A stretch of 64,000 nt of DNA from Capillibacterium thermochitinicola (GTDB lineage: Bacteria; Bacillota; UBA4882; UBA10575), in the NCBI RefSeq assembly GCF_013664685.1, contig NZ_JAAKDE010000004.1, positions 1 to 64,000 on the forward strand. Reading direction: 5' to 3'. Under the pieces are notes generated by a model. It was not told the origin of the DNA. It did not search any database and worked only from the letters and a program-made list of their open reading frames with translations. This document shows positions 35,682 to 45,410 of the stretch, piece after piece (position 1 is the first letter of the stretch; every line of letters starts with the position of its first letter). A program made the translations under genes and the position numbers.

Positions 35682-38600
35682 ATGGGCATCAAACTTTCCA
35701 AAGCCAAAGCCTTGTTTACCCTGGCTGTCTTCGTTTTGCTCCTCAGTCAACCGGTGGCCGGTGCGTCCGTAACTTTCAGCACCGGTCAGGAGTTCCTGCA
35801 CCTAAAGACCGGCCGGTATGAAGTGGCCTTTGACCGGACAACCGGCGGACTGGTCCGGATCCTCGATCTCAAAACCGGGGCGCCCCTTTCCTGGAGCACG
35901 AAGAATGCCAATCTATGGGGGGTTACTTTTAACAACGGTGAACAGGTTTTCAGCAGCACTTATCATGGGCGTTTCACTTATAAATGGAACGCGCTGTTTC
36001 AACGTTTGACCTTTTATTACCAAGGAACAGAGGACTACCCCCTCGATGTCACCGTTGAGATCAAACCCCGCGACGACCAACGCCTTCAAATGCAAGCCAA
36101 GATTACCAACCATTCTCTGAAGCCGATTCAAACTTTCCATTTCCCGGTGGACCTGAAAGTGGCGGCCAGTGCAATTCAAGACGCCTTATTGCCAATGGTT
36201 CCTGGGGTCAAACTGAACGCCGCTTTCTTTACGGATCAGCAATCCTTCAGCGGCCAGTATCCCGGGGTCATGTTCGCCGATTATGTTGCCTACCGCACCG
36301 GCAATCATTGTTTGGCGGTGTATAGCCAGCACCAGGGACGGAACATGCCCCTGCCCCAGCCGGTCCAGATCGGGTTTGCCGCTCACCCGCAAGACGGTTT
36401 GACCAGGCTGGTCCATGACTTTAAAACCTGGGTGGAACCCGGGCAAAAATGGTCTTCTCCGCCGGTGCTGATTCAGACCGGTAGCGACTACCCGGAGACC
36501 ATCTCCGCTTACCGGGAGGAGAACCGGATCGACCGTTACCCGGCGCTCAGCCAAAAGCTGGGGGCGAAAAAAGACCAGTATTTTGCGTCTCCTCTGTATA
36601 AGCTGGATTTCAACCGCTTCCAAAAACCCTTTACCGTTTTAAAGACCGAAGTGATCGACGCCATCAAAGTTCCCGGGCTCATCCATCCGGTGGCCTTCCA
36701 GCCGCTGGGCCATGATCACCATTATCCCGATTTTCTCCCGCCCAATCCGGCCTATGGGAGCACGGAGGATTTAGCGGACTTTGTCAAGTACGCGCAAACC
36801 CGCGGTAACCTGGTTGTCCCTTACACCAATTTCTCCTGGTGGAATTTGGACTCGCCTACCCTGCAGCAATTGATTGCCCGGGCCGAACTGCCGGCCGTCA
36901 CCGTCCAGCTGGCCAGCGGCCACTTACTGGCGGAAACCTATGCTTCCGAAGGATATGTCGTCAACTTCCACCATGATTTTGTCCGCCAACGGATCGCCGA
37001 AGAACAAAAAGCCCTTATTAACAAAGTAGGATTTGACGGGATCTTCGAAGACCAACTGGGGGCCAGAAACACCCCGTATGACTTTAATCCCGCCGGTTTA
37101 AAAGCTTACGATCCTGCCACTTCCTACGTGGCCGGGGTTTTGCGTCATGCCCGTGCTTTAAAGAAAAACAACATAATGACCGAATGCGGCTTTGACGTTC
37201 TGGCCAAAGACCTGACCGGCTTCTGCGGGACCAACTACTTGTGGGACCAACTCGGTTACCGGCTGGAAACCGCCCCTTATACCGGATATTACCCCATGAT
37301 CGGCATGCTGTGCCGGGATAAGGTCCTGTTATACCAGCATAATCTGGCGATCGAGACCTGGACGGATGACCTCAACATGTTCCGGTGGAACCTGGCCTAC
37401 GGTTATAACTTCAGCGGCGATTTGCTCGACCCGAAGAATCCGTGGCTGACCTTGGCCGGGCTCTTCCAAAAATATGTCCTCGCCCGTTATGCGGATGAGC
37501 TGGTCACCGGCTTTGAACTGTTGCCGGAGAACGTAACTTGCACAACTTTTGAATCTTTCAAAGCTTATGCCAACTGGGATCCGCTGAACTCCTTCAACCA
37601 CGCCGGACACGTGGTCGTCCCCGGCGGCGCCTTGGTCCTCGCCGACGACGGTTCGGTTACCGCCGGTGTCTTCGCCAACTATAATGGCCAATTCCTTAGC
37701 GACGGCGACCATTACCTGATTGAAGTCCGTTCGGAAGAAGAGATTAAAGTCTTCCAACCACTCGGAAATGACACGTTGCTCAAGATTAAGAAGAATCCAA
37801 GCTGGCCTGGGGTGAAGATCATCGCCTACGATTTTAACGGTCAGCCCGTCACCGAAGTGGAGGCCACCGTCTTGGACGAGATGGTCAGTTTCGAATACAG
37901 CCGCCAGTACCGGGGGCAGGAGATCGCCTATTACTCCTTGACCAAACAGGATGAACCCAACCCGGAATCCTATCCCATCCCGGAAATTCCCGAACTGGTC
38001 GTCACCAACATCCAGTGGCAACCGGCTTTCCCGTGTACCGGCGACCAAGTGACCTTTACCGCCACCGTCAAGAACGTGGGAACCGGCCCCATCCCTGAAG
38101 GTGCCACCCTCAGTGTCGCCTTTATGCTGGACGGCGCGTTTGAACCGTCCTTCTGGGCGGAAAAAGCCAATGTCACCCTCCCGGCCGGAGCCACCATTAC
38201 CTTGCAAGCCACCGGCGGCCTGGATGGTCCATCCTGGACCGCCACCGATGGTGCCCACGTGGTTCAGGCCTGGGTCGATAAGGCCAATGTCATTCCCGAG
38301 ATCAACGAAGGGAACAACATGTTCAGCAAGAATCTGCCCACTATTGATGAAGGGATCGAAATTGCGCCGGGGGTCCGGGTGCCAAAAGCCGCAGCCAATT
38401 TAGCCTTGAACCAACAAGTCACCGCCAGCGGCGCCACCGCGCCGGCCTACGCGGCCCATTTCGCCGTCGACGGTTTCATCAATACCTACTGGGAAAGCGT
38501 CAACCATGTCTTCCCGGCCACCTTGACCCTGGACCTGGGGGCGGTGAAGACCGTAGGCAAAGTAGTCCTGAAACTGCCGCCCTCTTGGGAGCCGCGGGTA

Positions 38601-38807
38601 CAGACCATCAGCCTCTACGGCGGGACGGACCGGAATGATTTGGCCCTCATTGTCGCAGAACAGGAGTACACCTTTGATCCCGCCCGGGAAAACACCGTCA
38701 CCATCGGTTTTAACAAACGGGAGGTTCGCTATCTCCAGCTGGTTATTACCGCCAATACCACCTGGCCGGCAGGGCAGATTGCCGAATTGGAAGTCTTTCC
38801 CGAGTAG
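35682..38807 (+). CDS. Secreted multidomain carbohydrate-active protein (DUF6259-like, CARDB, discoidin)
   Basis: A 1041-residue exported protein. The signal peptide ends at about residue 28 (QPVAGA). Residues about 30-270 form a beta-sandwich. Residues about 290-640 look like a TIM-barrel hydrolase of the DUF6259 type, with acidic residues in VGFDGIFEDQLGAR and TECGFDVLA as catalytic candidates. Residues about 770-885 form a CARDB-type Ig domain (VTNIQWQPAFPCTGDQVTF). Residues about 905-1041 form an F5/8 type C (discoidin) carbohydrate-binding domain. Start ATG has AAAAGGAGG upstream. The substrate is unknown. The GH65 enzymes next door suggest it may release alpha-glucosides outside the cell. 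Confidence 0.78.
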   Translation: MGIKLSKAKALFTLAVFVLLLSQPVAGASVTFSTGQEFLHLKTGRYEVAFDRTTGGLVRILDLKTGAPLSWSTKNANLWGVTFNNGEQVFSSTYHGRFTYKWNALFQRLTFYYQGTEDYPLDVTVEIKPRDDQRLQMQAKITNHSLKPIQTFHFPVDLKVAASAIQDALLPMVPGVKLNAAFFTDQQSFSGQYPGVMFADYVAYRTGNHCLAVYSQHQGRNMPLPQPVQIGFAAHPQDGLTRLVHDFKTWVEPGQKWSSPPVLIQTGSDYPETISAYREENRIDRYPALSQKLGAKKDQYFASPLYKLDFNRFQKPFTVLKTEVIDAIKVPGLIHPVAFQPLGHDHHYPDFLPPNPAYGSTEDLADFVKYAQTRGNLVVPYTNFSWWNLDSPTLQQLIARAELPAVTVQLASGHLLAETYASEGYVVNFHHDFVRQRIAEEQKALINKVGFDGIFEDQLGARNTPYDFNPAGLKAYDPATSYVAGVLRHARALKKNNIMTECGFDVLAKDLTGFCGTNYLWDQLGYRLETAPYTGYYPMIGMLCRDKVLLYQHNLAIETWTDDLNMFRWNLAYGYNFSGDLLDPKNPWLTLAGLFQKYVLARYADELVTGFELLPENVTCTTFESFKAYANWDPLNSFNHAGHVVVPGGALVLADDGSVTAGVFANYNGQFLSDGDHYLIEVRSEEEIKVFQPLGNDTLLKIKKNPSWPGVKIIAYDFNGQPVTEVEATVLDEMVSFEYSRQYRGQEIAYYSLTKQDEPNPESYPIPEIPELVVTNIQWQPAFPCTGDQVTFTATVKNVGTGPIPEGATLSVAFMLDGAFEPSFWAEKANVTLPAGATITLQATGGLDGPSWTATDGAHVVQAWVDKANVIPEINEGNNMFSKNLPTIDEGIEIAPGVRVPKAAANLALNQQVTASGATAPAYAAHFAVDGFINTYWESVNHVFPATLTLDLGAVKTVGKVVLKLPPSWEPRVQTISLYGGTDRNDLALIVAEQEYTFDPARENTVTIGFNKREVRYLQLVITANTTWPAGQIAELEVFPE

Positions 38808-38860
38808 AAAATGGGGCCAAGACAAAAGCACGACCTTCCGCAGGTTCGGAAATGGAAAGG

Positions 38861-38890
38861 CCACCCGCTTGAGGAGCGGGTGGTTTTTTT
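38861..38890 (+). terminator. Rho-independent terminator after the secreted protein gene
   Basis: CCACCCGCT (38861-38869) pairs with AGCGGGTGG (38875-38883) and is followed by T7. On the minus strand the tail is weak. Confidence 0.88.
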
Positions 38891-38928
38891 ATTATTCTTG
38901 ATCCGGTTTCGCCAGTGGTTTTTAATGG

Positions 38929-41904
38929 TTAACTTAAACTTTCTTCGCCCGGTACGGTGAAGACCAACTCCTCATCTTCGCCGCAAATCCCCTCCTGCCC
39001 CGCGACCGCAAACCGGACCGGCCGGGTATTGTCCCGGTCGGCGCGGACCCGGACCCGGTCTTTGGTCATCTCCACCGTAAACCACTGGCCTTTTACTTGA
39101 AACTTAAAGGTCAGGGCCTGCCATTTGGCCGGGAGGAGGGGCTTCAGTTCGACGGTCGTCCCGTCAAAGCGGAGGCCGCCAAAGCCAAAAACCGCGCCCA
39201 TCCAGGCGCCGCCGTTGGCCGCCGGATGAGTGCCGCCGATATAAAGGGTGCCCACGTACCTTTTATAATCCCCGTTCAGGTCGATGGTGGCCGTCCGGAG
39301 AAAGTAGCGGTAAGCCCAGTCCTTTTTCCCCAGGTCCGCGGCGAGCATCGCATAAACGCAGGGGCTTAAACTGGACCCGTGTTCCGTCCGGGGCTCGTAA
39401 TAGGTCCAGTTCGCCTCTTTAACCGCGGCGGGAAAGTCTGCTTTGAACAGGTTAAGCAGCGCCACCACATCGGCCTGTTTAATGATCTGGGTCGTAGTCG
39501 CCAGCCCGTTCCCCCCGCCGAGGTACTCGTTGGGCATTTTCATCCGCGCTTTTAAATCCGGAAGTTGCACATCTTCCAGGCGGAAATAACCGTCGAACTG
39601 TTCGAGCAGTTTGGTCTCGGGATCCGGCGACGGAAGATACAACAGCTCATGCATCTCCGCCAGTCCGGGGAGGTCCTTCTCGTAATCGAGTTTTTCGATC
39701 AAGCGCCGGTAGTAGGCTTCATCCTTTTCCCGCAGCAACTTGATGGTGGCCAAGGCGGTCGCCAAATTGTACTTCGCCATATAATTGGTGTAGGCGTTAT
39801 TGTTGACCCGCTCGTGGTATTCATCGGGGCCGGTGACATCCAGAAGCTCATACCGGTTTTTATCCTTTTTGAAGTAAGCATAGGAATAATAAAAACGGGC
39901 AGTCTCCAGGATAATCTCCGCCCCGCCTTCAAAGAGAAGGCTCTCATCGCCGGTCACCAAATAATACTGCCAGATGGCATAGGCGATGTCGGCGCTGATG
40001 TGAATCTGTTTATCCCGGAAATAGGTACGCAGCGGTCTTCCGCTAAAAACGTCGGTCACATTGAAATAAGTACAGGCATCATCCCCCGTCTCCTGGCTCT
40101 CCCAGGCGTAAAAGGCGCCCCGGTAGCCGTATTCGGCCGCCTTACGGCGGGCGCCGTCCAAGGTATGATACCGATAGCGCAGTAATTTCCTGGCCAGTTC
40201 GGGTTGGGTGTAAAGGAAAAAGGGAAGCATGAAAAGCTCAGTATCCCAAAAGATCGCCCCTTTGTAAGTCTGGGCGGAGAGGCCCCGCGCCGGGATGGAG
40301 GTATACTCGGTGTGGGCTGGAGCCGCCGCCAGCAGGTGGTAGATACTATAATCCAGGGCAAACTGGGCTTCGGGATCACCGGTCACCACCACGCGACTCC
40401 GCCGCCAGCGTTCCGCCCAGCAGGCGACGTGCCGGGCGCGGAGTTCCGCAAAACCCACGGCCATTGCCCGGCGCGCCCCTTCTTGCGCCAGCAGGTCCGG
40501 AGCGCCACCTGCCGCAACACATTCCGGATCAAGGCTGGTGTAAACCGCAACGTATTTATAAAAACTATACTCCTTGCCCGCTTCCACCGTCAGCGTTATG
40601 CGCTGCAGAAGCCGTCCTTTCCCGGTTACCAGCTCAACCTGGCCTTCGATGCCCGTCACCGTCTCCGCCACGGCAATGACCTTCCCTTCGTTGGTCCGGG
40701 CGGTGGCGGTCCGAACCGGACCGTCGGCGGTGAAACTCAACTCCGCAAAATGCGGCCCGTTCAGTTCCCAAACGTCAGCGTCAATTCCCGTCTCAACGAC
40801 GATCTCCCCGGCTTGGGCCGAACGGAAGCGGTAGGCCATGACCAGCAGGTGGGGATCGGCCAGACTAAGGAAACGTTCGGCCTCAACCTGAACCGCATGC
40901 TCCCCAAAGGTGAAGGTGGTCCGCCGCCGGTGCAGCGCCCGCCGAAGATCCAGCACCTGCCGGTGGGCGGCCGGGGGAATGACCCGCGGCTGCAGCGGCT
41001 GTCCGTGGCAAGTCAACAGCGTGTAAAGGCCATTGGGGGCATTGACCGGTTCCCGCCACGCTGTTCCCGCCTGGTCATAAACACCGGCCAGGGTGCAGGC
41101 GACCAGATCTTCCTTGCCGGCTTCCTCCAGGGTCCCCCGGTACCCCATGTACCCGTTGCTCAACAAAAACCGGCTGCCGTTAAGCTCGACCCGGTCCGGG
41201 TGGTAACCGACTTCCGTCAACAAAAAATCGCCACCCCACTCCGGATCCGCCCCGATCGCCGCCTGGAGGGCTTCATAATCAAAACCGGGAAAACCGGGAA
41301 GAACCAGGTCGGCCTCAGGAAGATTCCGCCGGTCCCCGATCCCGACCACAAACATCCCCGCCTTTTTGCCGGCTTCCACCCCCGCCGCCGCATCTTCAAA
41401 GACCACGCAGTGGGCGGGGACCACCCCCAGGTCGGCGGCGGCTGTCAAGAAGATCTCCGGATCGGGTTTGGCTTTGGCCACCCGGTTGCCGTCGACGATA
41501 GCGTCAAAATAGGGTTCAATCTCTAAACGGGACAAAATAACGCGGGCGTTTTTACTGGCGGAGGCCAGGGCGACCTTGATCCCCCGCGCCCGCAAGTCTT
41601 CAAGAAAAGGAACTACACCCGGTAAAAGCTCCGCCGGGGTTATTTTTTGGATATACTGCAAATACCAGTCGTTCTTTTTGGCGGCCATTACTGTCTTTTC
41701 TTGTTCCGTCGCCGTCACGCCCCCGATTTCAAGCAGAATCTCCAGGGAACGCATCCGGCTGACCCCTTTTAACCGCTCATTATCGGCTTCCGAAAAGTCA
41801 AAACCCAGTTCGGCCGCTAAGCGCTTCCAGGCCAGGTAATGATATTTGGCGGTGTCAACAATGACCCCGTCCAGATCAAAGATGGCCGCTGCGGTCTTCT
41901 TCAT
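38929..41904 (-). CDS. Beta-phosphoglucomutase / GH65 disaccharide phosphorylase fusion
   Basis: A 991-residue bifunctional enzyme. Residues 1 to about 220 form a complete HAD-type beta-phosphoglucomutase with the FDLDGVIVDT nucleophile motif, ASASKNA and FEDAAAGVEAGKKAGM. Residues about 230-990 form a GH65 phosphorylase with an N-terminal sandwich, an (alpha/alpha)6 barrel and the general acid Glu in LLDVTGPDEYHERVNNNAYT. GH65 enzymes cleave alpha-disaccharides with phosphate to give beta-glucose-1-phosphate, which the mutase turns into glucose-6-phosphate. The substrate (maltose, trehalose, kojibiose or nigerose) is not clear. It lies 18 bases downstream of the permease gene in the transporter operon. 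Confidence 0.92.
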   Translation of the reverse strand: MKKTAAAIFDLDGVIVDTAKYHYLAWKRLAAELGFDFSEADNERLKGVSRMRSLEILLEIGGVTATEQEKTVMAAKKNDWYLQYIQKITPAELLPGVVPFLEDLRARGIKVALASASKNARVILSRLEIEPYFDAIVDGNRVAKAKPDPEIFLTAAADLGVVPAHCVVFEDAAAGVEAGKKAGMFVVGIGDRRNLPEADLVLPGFPGFDYEALQAAIGADPEWGGDFLLTEVGYHPDRVELNGSRFLLSNGYMGYRGTLEEAGKEDLVACTLAGVYDQAGTAWREPVNAPNGLYTLLTCHGQPLQPRVIPPAAHRQVLDLRRALHRRRTTFTFGEHAVQVEAERFLSLADPHLLVMAYRFRSAQAGEIVVETGIDADVWELNGPHFAELSFTADGPVRTATARTNEGKVIAVAETVTGIEGQVELVTGKGRLLQRITLTVEAGKEYSFYKYVAVYTSLDPECVAAGGAPDLLAQEGARRAMAVGFAELRARHVACWAERWRRSRVVVTGDPEAQFALDYSIYHLLAAAPAHTEYTSIPARGLSAQTYKGAIFWDTELFMLPFFLYTQPELARKLLRYRYHTLDGARRKAAEYGYRGAFYAWESQETGDDACTYFNVTDVFSGRPLRTYFRDKQIHISADIAYAIWQYYLVTGDESLLFEGGAEIILETARFYYSYAYFKKDKNRYELLDVTGPDEYHERVNNNAYTNYMAKYNLATALATIKLLREKDEAYYRRLIEKLDYEKDLPGLAEMHELLYLPSPDPETKLLEQFDGYFRLEDVQLPDLKARMKMPNEYLGGGNGLATTTQIIKQADVVALLNLFKADFPAAVKEANWTYYEPRTEHGSSLSPCVYAMLAADLGKKDWAYRYFLRTATIDLNGDYKRYVGTLYIGGTHPAANGGAWMGAVFGFGGLRFDGTTVELKPLLPAKWQALTFKFQVKGQWFTVEMTKDRVRVRADRDNTRPVRFAVAGQEGICGEDEELVFTVPGEESLS

Positions 41905-41922
41905 GTTCGTTCGCTCCTACTC

Positions 41923-42801
41923 CTATCCTTTAAGTCCGGTGAAGGAAACCCCTTCGATGATATAGCGCTGGAAGATCAGGAAAATAATCATCGGCGGCAA
42001 AGTGCTTAATAACATCGCCGCCAATTGCACATTTTGGGGTAAGACCGCCCCTTGATTCCCCAGGGAATGGTACCAGAGGGCGATGGAAACCGTCCATTTG
42101 TGCGCCGACGGCAAGACAATCCTTTGCCAGACAAAATCCCGCCAGACATGGATAAAGGCGAAGATCCCCAAAACGGAGATGATCGGCTTCGCCAGCGGCA
42201 GCACGATCTTACGCAGAATCAACAGCTCGGAAGCGCCGTCAATGCGCGCCGATTCGAAGATCTCACCAGGAATGCCGTCAAAGTAGTTTTTTAAGAGCAA
42301 TAAGGAATAAGAGTCGGCTCCGGCCGGGAGGCAGACCGCCCAAAAGGAATCCAACAGTCCCAAGCGGAAAACGACGAGATAGGATGGGATCAGGTAGGCA
42401 AAAAAGGGCAGCATCAAAGTGGCGAGAAACAGCATGTAGATCCCGCGCCGGCACGGCAGCCGCATGTGGGCAAGGGCATAGGCGGCGGCGCTCAGGGAAA
42501 CCAGCCGGACACCGACAAAACCGGCGTAAATAACCAGGGTGTTCCGGAAGACCTTTGGAATTAAGTAGGATTGCCAAGCCCGGAGATAATTCTCCCATAG
42601 AAAAGTGCGCGGCAAGAGCGTCGGCGGAACATAAAAGATCTCCTTGGCTTCCTTCAGGGAACCCAAAAAGACCCAGAGCAAGGGGTACAACGTACTAACG
42701 GCAACCCCAATGGCCACGATATAACAAACGGCGTAGCTGAATTTAACACTGGGGCGCTTCCGGTCAAAATTGGAGATGATTCCCCGCTTCGCCGGCTCCA
42801 T
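41923..42801 (-). CDS. Carbohydrate ABC transporter permease, MalG type
   Basis: A 292-residue channel subunit with six membrane helices, the first at about residues 22-44. The EAA loop is FESARIDGASELLILRKIVLP. The C-terminus YIIEGVSFTGLKG is typical of CUT1 permeases. ATG 42801 directly follows the TAG stop of the other permease, and its AAAGGAGG lies inside the end of that gene, so they are tightly coupled. It works with 42802-43746 and the binding proteins upstream. Confidence 0.94.
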   Translation of the reverse strand: MEPAKRGIISNFDRKRPSVKFSYAVCYIVAIGVAVSTLYPLLWVFLGSLKEAKEIFYVPPTLLPRTFLWENYLRAWQSYLIPKVFRNTLVIYAGFVGVRLVSLSAAAYALAHMRLPCRRGIYMLFLATLMLPFFAYLIPSYLVVFRLGLLDSFWAVCLPAGADSYSLLLLKNYFDGIPGEIFESARIDGASELLILRKIVLPLAKPIISVLGIFAFIHVWRDFVWQRIVLPSAHKWTVSIALWYHSLGNQGAVLPQNVQLAAMLLSTLPPMIIFLIFQRYIIEGVSFTGLKG

Positions 42802-43746
42802 CTACCTTACCTCCTTTGCCACCAGTTTATTGGCTTTAACGTAAACCAGAGAAAGAACCATCAGGAAAAGAAAGAGGAGAATTCCCAGGGCCCCTGCCTT
42901 CCCAAATTCCGCGTAGACAAAGGCATAATTGTAGACCATATACATCACCGTCATCGTCGCATTATTGGGTCCTCCACCCGTCATGACCAGTGGTTCCTGC
43001 AGAACTTGTAAGGTAAAGATCAGTTGCAGCAACAATAAAATCAGGATCGTCGGTTTTAAGGCCGGTAAGGTAATATGGCGGATCCGTTTCCACACCCCCG
43101 CCCCATCGATCTCCGCGGCTTCATAAAGCTCCTCGGAGATTGCAGACAAGCTTGCCATATATAACACGGCAGTGCTGCCGAAATTGGCCCACGTGCTCAT
43201 GATCACCAAAGAGACCAGTGCGGTTTTGGGGGAGAGCAGCCATTCACTGCCGGGTAAACCGAAAAAGCCGAGGATCTGGTTTAATAAACCAACCGCCGGG
43301 TTAAACAGATAGAGCCACATCACATATAAGGCAATCGCCGGGATGATATTGGGCATGTAAACCGCCAGCCGGAAAAAACTCCTTCCCTTTCGCAACTCGG
43401 TAATGGTGATCGCGGTGATGATGGGGACCACAAAGCCGATCAGTAGCGCCCACCCGGTAAAAGCCAGGGTGTTTTTGATCGCGATGGGCAGGAGCGAATC
43501 CCCCAAGACGCGCCGGAAATTGGCCAGCCCGACCCATCTGGCCGGCAAGCCCGGGATATAATCTTGAAAAGCCAGGAAAAAGTTGTAGACAATGGGCATC
43601 CACTGAAAGATGGTATAAAAAACGAAAGCGGGGACCAGAAAAGCCAATCCCATCCCGTACCGGGACAATTTTTCCCGCACGACAGAACCGACTGGTTTCA
43701 CCGGCGGGAGCGACATCCGTTCCAGATGCTGGGTCTTCACTTTCAT
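42802..43746 (-). CDS. Sugar ABC transporter permease, MalF/UgpB-partner type
   Basis: A channel subunit of about 314 residues with six membrane helices and the EAA loop LYEAAEIDGAGVWKRIRHIT. I choose ATG 43746. An open frame reaches TTG 43776, but that stretch lies inside a strong hairpin and lacks a ribosome site. The ribosome site for 43746 is itself weak (GCGAG). The hairpin at 43764-43789 separates it from the binding-protein gene, as is common where more binding protein than permease is needed. Confidence 0.93.
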   Translation of the reverse strand: MKVKTQHLERMSLPPVKPVGSVVREKLSRYGMGLAFLVPAFVFYTIFQWMPIVYNFFLAFQDYIPGLPARWVGLANFRRVLGDSLLPIAIKNTLAFTGWALLIGFVVPIITAITITELRKGRSFFRLAVYMPNIIPAIALYVMWLYLFNPAVGLLNQILGFFGLPGSEWLLSPKTALVSLVIMSTWANFGSTAVLYMASLSAISEELYEAAEIDGAGVWKRIRHITLPALKPTILILLLLQLIFTLQVLQEPLVMTGGGPNNATMTVMYMVYNYAFVYAEFGKAGALGILLFLFLMVLSLVYVKANKLVAKEVR

Positions 43747-43763
43747 CAACTCGCTTTCTTTAT

Positions 43764-43789
43764 CCGCCGCTGCCAAAAGGCAGCGGCGG
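43764..43789 (-). promoter_or_regulatory. Hairpin between binding-protein and permease genes
   Basis: A perfect 11-base stem (CCGCCGCTGCC and its complement) closes on a four-base loop. No T run follows on the minus strand, so it is more likely an mRNA-stabilising or attenuating hairpin than a full terminator. Confidence 0.65.
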
Positions 43790-43883
43790 AATGGAGTCTT
43801 TTCTTGCGTTTCCGGTATATGTTTCTTGAGCGCGAAGCCCGTACATCGAATGTGCCTTTAATAGGCGGGATTAAGATAGTTCT

Positions 43884-45266
43884 TTAATTGACGTGATCAA
43901 GATACTCTTTCTGGAACCGGGCATTGGCTTCTTTCAACAACTTGGCCGGGTCGGCGTTTTTATCGCTGAGCACCGCTTGCACGACCGGAGCGAGGAACTG
44001 GGCATAGAGAACCTGGGCTTCAATGGGTGGTTCAATATGGGCCGTCTCCGGTAACTTCAGCAGGAATTCTTCACTGCCCCAGCTTAAGAAGACGTCAGCG
44101 TTCTGGGCAAAGACTTCTTGTCTTGCTTTAATGTAGGGGGAATCCGGTTTCAGCGGGATATACTCAAACTGAGCCCGGTACTGTTTCTGTTGCCGGAAGC
44201 TGTCGGCGGAAGCAGCCAATGCTTTAATGTCGGCCTCATCCCACAGCTCGAAGGTCAGCCATTTCCAGGCCGCATCTTGAACTTCGCGGGTGGACAGGGC
44301 GTTAATGACATAGAAGTTACCGCCCTGCACGCCCATGTGCCGTCCTTTCGGCCCGGGGCCCTTCGGCATAATCGCCACGCCAATGTCTTTCGGATCCATA
44401 CCTTGACCGTTGATCGCCACGTTCCGGCCCCAGTCGGCGTCAAAGACCATGGCCGCCTTCTCCGAACCGAAGATGTTGTAGACATCGGTCCAGCCATTGC
44501 TCCAGTTGGCCGGGAGGACATCATATTTCCACTTCAGATCCTTCAGGAACTGCAAGGCCGTAACGGCTTCCGGAGAGTCAAAGACCGCTTTCCATTTCCC
44601 GTTTTCGTAGACTTCACACTCGCCACCGGCTTGGTAGATAAAGTCGGTCAGGGCCCAACCACCTTCGCCGCCCTTGGTCATCGGGGCAAAGCCGGCGATC
44701 CCTTTTTCTTTATCCGTACATTTGATCGCGGCGTTCAAGAAATCATCCCAAGTCCAGTCCAGGGTGGGCTCGGGGACACCGTTCTCCCGGAACATCCGTT
44801 TGTTGTAGATCACATGTTTTACGTAACCCGCAAAAGGAATCCCGTAAATCTTCCCCTTGTACCGGAAAGGATCGAACGCACTGGGAATGATCCAGTCCGC
44901 TTTATCCCAAGTCTTGATGTAATCATCAAGCGGAATGATCCAGTTTCTGCTGGCCAGCAGTTCGCATTCGGTCGCCCAAACATCCAAGACATCCGGGGCT
45001 GACCGCGAAGCCTGTTTGATAAAGAAATCCTGACGGGTCGTGTAGGTAAAGGGAACCGGTTTGCAAACAATACCCGGATTCGCTGCTTCAAAACGCTTGA
45101 TCTTCTCCAGCGTAACCAGGTTCTGTGCTCGGTTATCCTCCGTATCCGGACCAATCACCACTTTTAAGGTGATCTGGTTGGCCGCCTTGACCGGGAACAA
45201 GGAGACCAAAAGTAATGCGGTCAGCGACACCAGCAGGACAAAAACACGCGTTTTCCGTGAAACCAT
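43884..45266 (-). CDS. Extracellular sugar-binding protein of ABC transporter
   Basis: A 460-residue family 1 solute-binding protein. The signal peptide ends at about residue 29 with VKAA and has no lipobox cysteine. The mature protein begins NQITLKVVIGPDTEDNRAQN. It contains VLDVWATECELLASRNWIIP and KIYGIPFAGYVKH, typical of the fold, and ends in a helix (ARFQKEYLDHVN). ATG 45266 has AAGGAGG upstream. It heads the operon with the two permeases and the mutase-GH65 fusion. Its C-terminus resembles that of the second binding protein at 47863. Confidence 0.93.
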   Translation of the reverse strand: MVSRKTRVFVLLVSLTALLLVSLFPVKAANQITLKVVIGPDTEDNRAQNLVTLEKIKRFEAANPGIVCKPVPFTYTTRQDFFIKQASRSAPDVLDVWATECELLASRNWIIPLDDYIKTWDKADWIIPSAFDPFRYKGKIYGIPFAGYVKHVIYNKRMFRENGVPEPTLDWTWDDFLNAAIKCTDKEKGIAGFAPMTKGGEGGWALTDFIYQAGGECEVYENGKWKAVFDSPEAVTALQFLKDLKWKYDVLPANWSNGWTDVYNIFGSEKAAMVFDADWGRNVAINGQGMDPKDIGVAIMPKGPGPKGRHMGVQGGNFYVINALSTREVQDAAWKWLTFELWDEADIKALAASADSFRQQKQYRAQFEYIPLKPDSPYIKARQEVFAQNADVFLSWGSEEFLLKLPETAHIEPPIEAQVLYAQFLAPVVQAVLSDKNADPAKLLKEANARFQKEYLDHVN

Positions 45267-45410
45267 AAAAACATCCTCCTTCTTTTTAAGTTAATTTGGC
45301 AGAGAATCGAACATTGACTCGGTTGGCACCCCCCCTTTTGGCACTATGGTGCTGATCTAATCTATTTGGAATCCCATCTCGGCACTGGAAATGGGAAAGT
45401 AAAGCGGTAT

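Noticed and set aside
37329-38258. Open frame of 309 codons on the minus strand
   Set aside because: Antisense to the secreted multidomain protein; glycine-rich low-complexity composition, no ribosome site, no motif.
40204-41526. Open frame of 440 codons on the plus strand
   Set aside because: It lies wholly inside the mutase-GH65 gene on the other strand, has no recognisable domain and a Pro/Arg/Gly-rich composition typical of an antisense shadow in GC-rich coding DNA.
44118-45002. Open frame of 294 codons on the plus strand
   Set aside because: Antisense to the binding-protein gene, which has a full signal peptide and family motifs; the plus-strand product has none.
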